64,000 nucleotides of DNA from Ignelater luminosus (lineage: Eukaryota > Arthropoda > Insecta > Coleoptera > Elateridae). The DNA is taken from NCBI GenBank assembly GCA_011009095.1, contig VTPC01090607.1, positions 82,217 to 146,216 on the forward strand, written 5' to 3'. Under the pieces are notes generated by a model, which did no database searches, had not been told where the DNA came from, and saw only the letters and a program-made list of their open reading frames with translations. Both the position numbers and the translations under genes were made by a program. The stretch's first letter is position 1; each line of letters opens with the position of its first letter. Positions 14,001 through 23,000 of this stretch are shown one piece after another.

Positions 14001-17000
14001 CACCATTCGCACGATATCTATTTGTGAAATATAGAATGTATACTGGTCGAATAAGAAAGTTTTTCACAATTTTCTGTAAGTTAACAAAAACAGAAGTGCA
14101 TAAAAGTAATAGTATTGATTATCCCAGATAGTTGGGTCGTTCTCACAGAAATCGTACCATTCAGTTTAAAATTTCAAGAAAAAAAAAGTGGACTAATTTT
14201 ATTGTTTTCTATTTTTTGGTTGGATATTCATAGCCTTAATTTATGTACACTATTGCCCCAGATCGCCTGTGCATTTAAATAGAAAGAAACTCATTAATGT
14301 AAAATATACATTAATGGAAGTGAAATGGTAATCATGGAGTTGAGGCTGTAATTGAAAATATTTGTTTAGTATCACATCCTCAATAAACAAATTAAAACAA
14401 ATGAAAATGAAAACAATGAAAATAATGATAATTCTGTAAAATAAGCTATAATTATGAATATTTTTAACGCAGATTTTCAAACGAACTTAAATTGTTAGTA
14501 AAGTAAATAGTACTCTCAGATCTAACTTAGAACTTTTTGTATATCAGGTAGGTCCACGACCAACATACTATCTGTACAGTAAACTTGGTACCTTCTTTTT
14601 ACATTTCCTTGCTTTTTTTAAGGGTTTCTTAATTAAAATTAAATGAAGGTGAAGACCACAGTGATGAGAATTTTGTGTTTTTTTGGTCAGTTCAGTAAAA
14701 CTAGAATTATAACTGTAAAGTTACAATATGTTTTAAACTTTTTAATAAGGAAAAACTTACCATAAACAATTAGCAATTTTAACAATAACTACATATATTA
14801 ATTTATTCTCACAGAGGTGAGAAACGATCTAGAGCAAATTAAATTTACCTAACTTAGATCAATATTGTGCACAACAGTAAGAATGCATGAAGGTAAATAA
14901 TATAAAATTTAATGATCTAGAAACGTCATTGTTTATTTCATCGTAGCAGATAGCACTACATCTTTAAAATTTTATCACCAAATTTCCTTATACATCCTTA
15001 TCATAATGACAATGAATATATTACACATTTATTGTATTAAATAACTTAAGAAACTCTTCTTAAAAGTAATAGCTTCCTGTTAGCATTTGATATACCAATC
15101 AATATTACATAGAGAAACAGTAAATGGAAGTGAAGTTCTACACTATGTGAATAAGTGAAAAATGAAAAAAATCATTAATTAAATTCTAATTTCATCCATA
15201 TACATTAGAATGCAACTTACACCTATTAACAAGAAATTTAAAATAACGTTATAACTCCAGGTTATCATAATATCTTAGGAAGACACCAATAGCCTGATTT
15301 GGTTGAGAATGATCCAGTTATCTGGTTATTGTATATTATAAGTAATGTTATTTTAAATTAGGGTAATATTAATGTTACTAATTATTAAAATAGCCATAAA
15401 GAGTGTAAATATGAAACAAAATATTTGCACTAAAATATCTATTTAACTATCATTGCCTAGTTAAAGTCAAATGTGTTGCCTACTTAATAATCATAATTTC
15501 ATATTTCATTCCATTGCTGAGACCAAGAACGTAATTATATGCTTTATCCTATAAATATAATTCCAGGAACAACGTCAACTGGACATTCATTTGTTATCCA
15601 AAATCTTCCAAATTATGCCCAAAGGTTGTCCAAATTATGTCCAAACATCGTCCGAATTATGTATGTTTAAGAATCGTCCGAATTATGTCCAAATTACGTA
15701 CAAAGAAATGTACAAATTACGTCCAGTAACGGACGTCCGTACGATGTCCAAAGTTGTGACAAACGGACGTCCACTGGACATCCATCCGCCGAAATTTGGA
15801 CGTCCAATGGACATCCATTGGATGTCCGTGTGCTATATGGGTTTTCTTTCATTAACTGCTTTTAGACTCTTCTATAAATTCTTTGGGTTGGCTTCTGCTC
15901 TCATCATTAAACTTAAACAGTCTCTAATTACCACAGTAACCAATTTTGTTCTTTTTCTTCTTGTTAAGTTATACTTCTTTAAATCTTTAAAGAAGCTTCA
16001 TTAGTTATAATGAAAGGAGAGTAGAAAGCGGGCCATTATCTTTTGAGTTATTGTTTTAAATTATTTTGCGAATAATTACTAGTCTTTTTCATCTAAAGAA
16101 TATGCAGGAAAAGGGAATAGAGTTAAACATTTCAATTGGAGGTCAACATGTGAATGTCATATGCTAGTGTATTTCATATAGTAATTAGTTTTGTGGAATA
16201 AGTATCGTTAGATCAATTTCTGTAATTCTAAAGGAATCCATTTAACTTTTTTTTTTACTAGGGTTTAATAACTAAAACTGTCATTTCTGCTTCTTTTCAT
16301 AGACTTTTTATCTGCATGCTTCCAATATTACCTCTGTCTTGTTTTCAGTAATAGCTAATGATGAATGTATTTGAATACAGCCACATCTAGATAAATGCAG
16401 TCACTGCTAGTGATGGAAATAACGTTATTCCAACGTCACGCCCTAAATGTTCTCGTGACAGAAAAATAACGGGACAAAACCATGTTATTTTGGAACGGAA
16501 TTCAAATCACATTTCCAATGATTGGAATTTGCATTTTGCGCATTCACGGTTGCGTCTCAACGTGATGGGTGTTACACTGTTAGTACACCGGCCACAAACA
16601 CGTACAAATTTTGTACTAAATTGTTACAATGAGATGTACAGCATTCACAATGTTTATGGGTTGTATATGGCTGTGGCAGAATGACAGTTTGAGTATTGTA
16701 TACCGGGCTGTTTTTCTATTAACTCGGTTTGTAGAATCTTATTGACGCTTGATGTACTTTAAGGTTATGATTTTATGACAGTTTGACCTCACGCTGTTTT
16801 TTTGTAACTGCAAATATAAGGAAAATTTGGTTTCTTTTTAAAAAAACAAAACTAATTGGTACTAAACGTTTATGCAAAATTTCTGATCGTGCAATGGCGC
16901 CAAATACAGTCGCAGGTACGGCAATGTTCAAAAAAAGAAAGCCCTTCTAACCTAACAAAATGAAAGCATGACCTATTACTGACAAAGAATGACAATTTTC

Positions 17001-20000
17001 TCAATTTCTATTATGATGACACTAGCGCTCCCTCCATCTTTGCTTTTTGTAACTAACCAAAGTAGACACATAATGTTATGTGTCAATTTCTTAATGTTAT
17101 TTTGTACTTTTATTTTGAATACACATTCTTTATCAGAAAGTGTTTACTTAATTATTAATCGCCCTTTCTCAGGTTATGGGCCCAGAGTGCTTTAAATAAC
17201 TTTTTCGCGAGTTTGTGTTTCCCGTTTATTGACTTTGTGTCGTTTTTTCGTGAGTTTACTCGTCGAAGTTATAGTGACGTGCACCCGCGCTTGTTCGTAT
17301 TTATTGTTCTTCAAAATGTCACATGACGAAAAATGTATGATTCCGTAATTCGATGGCAATAATTTTGATGACTGGCGTTTTCGTGCTGAAACTCGTTTAG
17401 AATCTCTTGATTTGTTGGACTTTGCTGTAAAGGACTGTTTGAATGCTGCGGAAGTGACTCCTCTTGCAACCGATACAGCTGATGAAAAGGTCTCCAAGAA
17501 AGCTCTTCTAAAAGATTACATTAAAAATGACAGAAAATGCAAATTCTAAATTGTAATGAAAATTACTGATGAATATTTGGAATATGTTAAGGGCAAAAGT
17601 ACAGCTTATGAGATGTGGACTGCTCTGCAACAAGCGTTTGCCCGTAAAGGTATTGCTAATCAGCTTTATTTGAGAAAATCACTTTTGTTAATGAAATTTA
17701 ATCCTGCTCAAGAAAAAAATGGATAAACATTTTCTTCGTTTTGATCAAACTATTCGTGATCTCAAATCTGCCGGTGCAACCGTAGAAGAAATGATTATTG
17801 TGTGTCATTAAGATAAATTAAAAGTTGATTTTGTCAAAAATTGTCTACTTGACGAAGAAACAAAACGAAATGCTATTGATTCTTGTGACGTTATTGACAA
17901 TAATTCACATTCATTGCTTTCACGTGCTTCTGGCGGTAGAAGGTTTTCTACCTTGTCAAATCGGTCAAATCAAGGCAATAACCTGCCTTCAAATAGCTTT
18001 TTCCAAAATAAAAACAAAAACTTTGACAAACATGTTGATAAAAATAATCAAAAGTCTGTTATTCTCTGCGATTTTTGTCATAAATCAAATCATAAAAGAT
18101 TCAGTTGTTTTAAATTTAAGAAAACAAAAAAGAACAATCTTCAAAAAGGTGCTAATATAGCTGACACAACATTGAATGATAGTGATCCTGGTGAGTTCAG
18201 CTTGCTAGCAGATCCTGCATCAACATCTCTTCCAAAAGGCAATGAGTTTGTTATTAATTGCTATTTAGACTCAGGGGCTACAGAAATCATGGTTAATAGC
18301 GTATTTCTAAATAAAATGACAAACCTAAAAGAGTTAGCTAGCCCAATAAGAATTAAAACTGCAAAAGCAAATGAGATTTTACATGCTACTCACACCGGCG
18401 ATATCAAATTAGTGTACATTGAAGATTCAATTAGGAATACTATTTCCTTCACAGATATACTGGTTGTGCATGAATTAGATTACAACTTAACTTCAGTTCG
18501 TCGTTTGGACCAAAAGGGTGTAAAGTTTATATTTTTCAATGGTGTAGCCTCAGCTTATTTACAAGAAAAACTTCTGTTTAAAGCAGTAGCATCATATAAA
18601 ATGTATGAAGTTCAATTTGAATTTAATCAAGAAATTGCCAATGTCACGAAGGATGACGACATTTACCTATGGCATAGACGCCTAAGCCGTATTGGTGCGC
18701 GCAGTTTGAAAGCTCTGCCGGACTTGGTTGATGGCATTGCAATAGATAAGAAGAAATTGGATTCACCTTTAAATCGTCATTATTGCATTGAAGGGAAGCA
18801 ATCTCGTTTACTTCATGTAAAACCTAGAGTTCGTGCAACTCGAGCACTGCAATTAATTCATTCTGACGTTATGGGGCCTATTTCTCCTACATCTTACGAT
18901 TCAAAGCGCTATGTTGTAACTTTCATTGATGATTGGAGTCATTTTACTGCTGCTTATATAATGAAATATAAATCAGAAACTGTTCTTTATTTTAAGGCAT
19001 TTGAGGCTATGGCTACAGCACATTTTGGAACCAAGATTAGTCGCTTGAGTTGTGACCAGGGTGGCGAATATGTTTCAAAGGACTTTGTTGCTTATTGCTC
19101 AAGCATTGGCTGTCAGATTGAGTACACCATGAGATACACGGCTTCCCAAAATGGCGTTGCAGAGCCTATGAACTATACTAGATTAGTAAAACACTGTTTA
19201 TATAATTAACCGCTCGTCCACTGTTGCGTTAAACTTCATGCCTTTCAGATGGATGTCAGTAATGCTTTCTTACACGGGAATTTGCAGGAGGAAGTTTATA
19301 TGCAGTATCCTCCAGGGTTTGAAACTAATAAGCTTAAAACAAGCTCCCAAGGCTTGGAATGAAAAAATTGACAATTTTCTAAAATCTCTAGGATTTATTC
19401 CATGTCAGAGTGATAAGTGTTTGTATTGTTTTATTAGTGATAGCAAAACCATCACGTATATCTTATTATATGTTGACGATTTAATCCTTGCAGGAAGCGA
19501 CTTGAATGTTTTAAACAAAACAAAAACAGCACTAAAACATGAATTTAATATGAAGGATCTTGGTGACCTACACTGGAATAAAAATTCAAAGAGGTTCAGA
19601 GGGCATGATTCTTTCTCAGAGAACCTATATTGAAAAATTGCTTCAACTCTTTGGTATGCAGCACTGTTCACCATCAAAAACACCAATGGAGGTTAAACCA
19701 CCAGAGATAGGCAGAGACGTAATACTGCCTATCATTATTAACGGTAAACCGTACCGTGAACTGATTGGGTGTCTTATGCACTTAATGTTGGCTACGCGTC
19801 CAGATATATGCTATGCAGTAGCATACCACAGTCGTTTTCAAAGTGATGCAAATGAAACTGACTGGAAGTCTCTGAAACGAATTTTAAAATATCTTCAGGG
19901 TACTAAAGATCATGTTTTGATCTATCCTAAAGATTGTACAACTGCTATATCAGCTTTTGCTGATGCTGATTGGGGAAATTCAGTCGACAGAAAATCTACG

Positions 20001-23000
20001 TCTGGTTTTGTTGTAAAAATATTTGGCGCTACTGTGACATGGGGTTCGAGAAAGCAAATCTATTATGTATTCTATCTTTATAAGAATGTAAAATTGATAA
20101 AATTGAGGCGGAGTGAGAAAGAATGACAATTTTCTCAATTTTTATTATGATGACACTAGCGCTCCCGTCATCTTTGCTTTTTGTAACTAACTAAAGTAGA
20201 CACATAATATGTCATGTTATTTGTGTCAATTTCTTAATGTTATTTTGTACTTTTATTTTGAATACACATTCTTCATCAGAAAGTGTTTACTTAATTATTA
20301 ATCGCCCTTTCTCAATTACGACCCATAAACATCGTGAACGGTGTATAGCGTGTTACTAGTTTATTTGTAACATTACCACATTACCAAGGAGCGGTATCAG
20401 TAGTTGACGCGTCATGAAAAGAATCGGTGACGTAATCGTGCCAGCGGTGGAGCGTTTACCAAGTATTATATCAATGTACGTGCACATAAAACGAAAATGT
20501 GTTGCACCACTGGCCTGCGCTTCTCTTGTAGAAAATACGTCACTATCTTACGCGAATTGCACATGTTTAGTCGTCCGCCTAAGTAATATCGATAAACCCA
20601 ACGTGTTTAAATGCATCGCCGTCAGGTATACTAACAACTTTACTGGACCATCAACTATTGAACATTACGTAACGTGATCATAAAATAACGTGATAAAATC
20701 ACGTTACCAGAATCACGACCCACAACTAGTCACTGCACAAGATTAGGGCAAGTTGTGAACAGTTTGAAAAGTATTTCTCCGAATTTCTTAAGTAGAGATT
20801 AACACAACTATAGTCCTCCAAGGCTGTAGACTTAAGTAGCAGCATAAGATTAGGATTATTTTATATTTATAAGTGTTCTATACTATAATAATTTACCTAA
20901 AGACATTTGAGAAATTGAAAATCAAAGAATTTCAGGGAATCTGTTAAAGACTTTTTCAGTGATAATATTTTACATTCTATTGCAGAGTATATGAAATATT
21001 GTTATTAATATTAATTTTAGTTTAAAACTGTATTATTTTATTATATGCATTTATATATTCCATGTTAATGGTACATGAATAAATAAAATAAATGGGTCTC
21101 ACGTCCGCTATGGATTTGATTATCTTTGGTAATTTGCATGATGCGCTGCCTATGAACACTGTTTATTGTTCTTACATTTTTGGAATTTCTATTAGATCTA
21201 AAATTTACAATTTTTTATTCTTAATGTATTTTTTATCAGTATACAATTGTCTCTTTCTACTTGCTGTCTACTTTTTTAGAAACCCAGTTTCATAAATAAT
21301 CTTCATTGCTCATAGTATGACATTTCAAATTCATGCAAAAATGATCTTATACAATATACAGGGTATTGTTTAAAATACTAAATGTGATACCACTTTTGGT
21401 AAGATCGGATGCGATCTTGAATGATTGGGTCAATCAAAGTGGAATAATATAAAGTAGATATCATAAAATATAATGTTTATATGACAGACTGTTTTTATTT
21501 TCCATTGACATGCTGTATAGTTATAAAAATTTATGTATATAGATACATTAAAAACTGGAATTAAATATCAAAGTTATAGTGCAATAAAACACATAATTTT
21601 ACCAAATTCAAACAGTTTGAACAAGTTTTCCTTGGAACATTTTTTCTTTTTATTTAATCTTTAAAACTACCCAGTGTTGCTGTGGAAGTAAATTAGAGCC
21701 CCCCATTAACCTACTTGCAGTTTGTTACATGTCTATTTTTAATTATTTGCTTAATTACATTTCAGCACATATCATACCTGGTATAATTCAGCTTGCTATG
21801 ATCAACCAGATTTGCAAAAAAGAGCTAATTACGGTCAACATTATTTTATTTCTTGGGTTTAATGGAGCAATTGTCAGTGGTGGTTTAGCGAACATTTTAG
21901 ATTTAACACCCCATTTTGCTGGAAGTGTATACACTATTATGCAAGGATTGTTATGTATTGCTGGTATTGTTATGCCATTTGCAGTTGCATTGACATTGTG
22001 GGATCATGTAAGTTTTATTCCCCTTTTTTACCTTTTGACCTTTATTTTACTGGATGGGTTTTTGATCAGCAATCAATTTTGATGGTAATCAAATTGTTGG
22101 TACTATAGGCCCTAAATCTGTCATTTTTCTTATTGAATTAATTATGATTGCATACAAGGTGTGATTAGAAAAATTATGTAGTCATTTCAAACAATTAAAA
22201 ACAGCATAATACAAGGTATAAAAAGTTTCTGTAAAGGTAAAGGTAACACTTTTAAAGTGCTTTTTTCGACGCTGGTAAGCGCGTAAGCCTAATTACTGCT
22301 TCTGAACACAAGAATGTATGTAATAAGTTATCACTATATTGACACTTGGAAGTTATTATTACTAATAACAATTATGTACTCTGCTGTCAGTACTCTTGCA
22401 CAAAATCAACAAAAATTGCCAAACTTCTGAAATATTTCTTACCTACAGTCTAATGCTGTAATGTGAAGTCTAAGGCAGGCTTTGAATTTTTATTATAATA
22501 TGTATATGTTGCTGTAGAGTTTGAATTAAACACGACGGGGCGTCGTGCACCAGGCAGGGTAGCTCGGGGAAGGAGTAGCTTCACAAGATCAACTCTTTTC
22601 TCGAGAATGAGCGGAGCTTCGACGATTCCCCGTTGCTCTAGGTTGGCACCTTTTTTTGTTTTAATTCTTCTAGTTATAGACAAAAGAATTTGCAAACAGT
22701 TTTTATTTATTTTTGTTCTTTTTGTTAATTATTATTTTTGTTTTATTTCATTTTTATTTTATTGTTATTCTTTTTTTTGGCCCTTTATTTTTATTTGTAG
22801 GATTTCTTTTTGTGTCCGTTTACTTAAAAGAAAACAAAATAATTGTTTGAAGAAACAGAGGTTTGGATTGATAGAGAAACCTGCGTCGCCTCGACGATTT
22901 TTCTAGCTGAGCCGCTGATGGAGCTAGTTGCTATCACGGATAATAGACAAGAGACGCTTATCGCATTTCACTTCTGGCCAATCAATGGTTTTTTATGTCA

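Larger units (their letters stand above)
16980..20314 (+). mobile_element. Copia-type LTR retrotransposon, degraded
   Basis: LTRs at 16980-17171 and 20114-20314 start TGA(C/G)AAAG and end CTTTCTCA. The 5-bp duplication ATTAC is at 16975-16979 and 20315-20319. The primer site GGTTATGGGCCCAG follows the 5' LTR directly, and a purine-rich tract (GAGGCGGAG) precedes the 3' LTR. Gag, protease, integrase, reverse transcriptase and RNase H segments are in Copia order (integrase before RT). At 3.3 kb it is shorter than the usual 4.5-5 kb, with a deletion between integrase and RT. It lies in intron 7 of the SLC17 gene, same orientation. Confidence 0.92.
16408..20728. mobile_element. Non-autonomous hAT element split by a Copia
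   Basis: An 8-bp target duplication GTCACTGC lies at 16400-16407 and 20729-20736. The ends read TAGTGATGG and, at the right, CCACAACTA, matching hAT termini (TAGTG/CAGTG). Without the nested Copia (16980-20314 plus one 5-bp duplication) the element is about 981 bp and codes for nothing recognisable. Internal inverted similarity is present (for example CAATGTTTATGGGT near 16649 and its reverse near 20322). Confidence 0.8.

Noticed and set aside
15591-16004. 137-codon plus-strand frame
   Set aside because: The first half is the second MITE copy and the rest is unrelated intron sequence; no domain.
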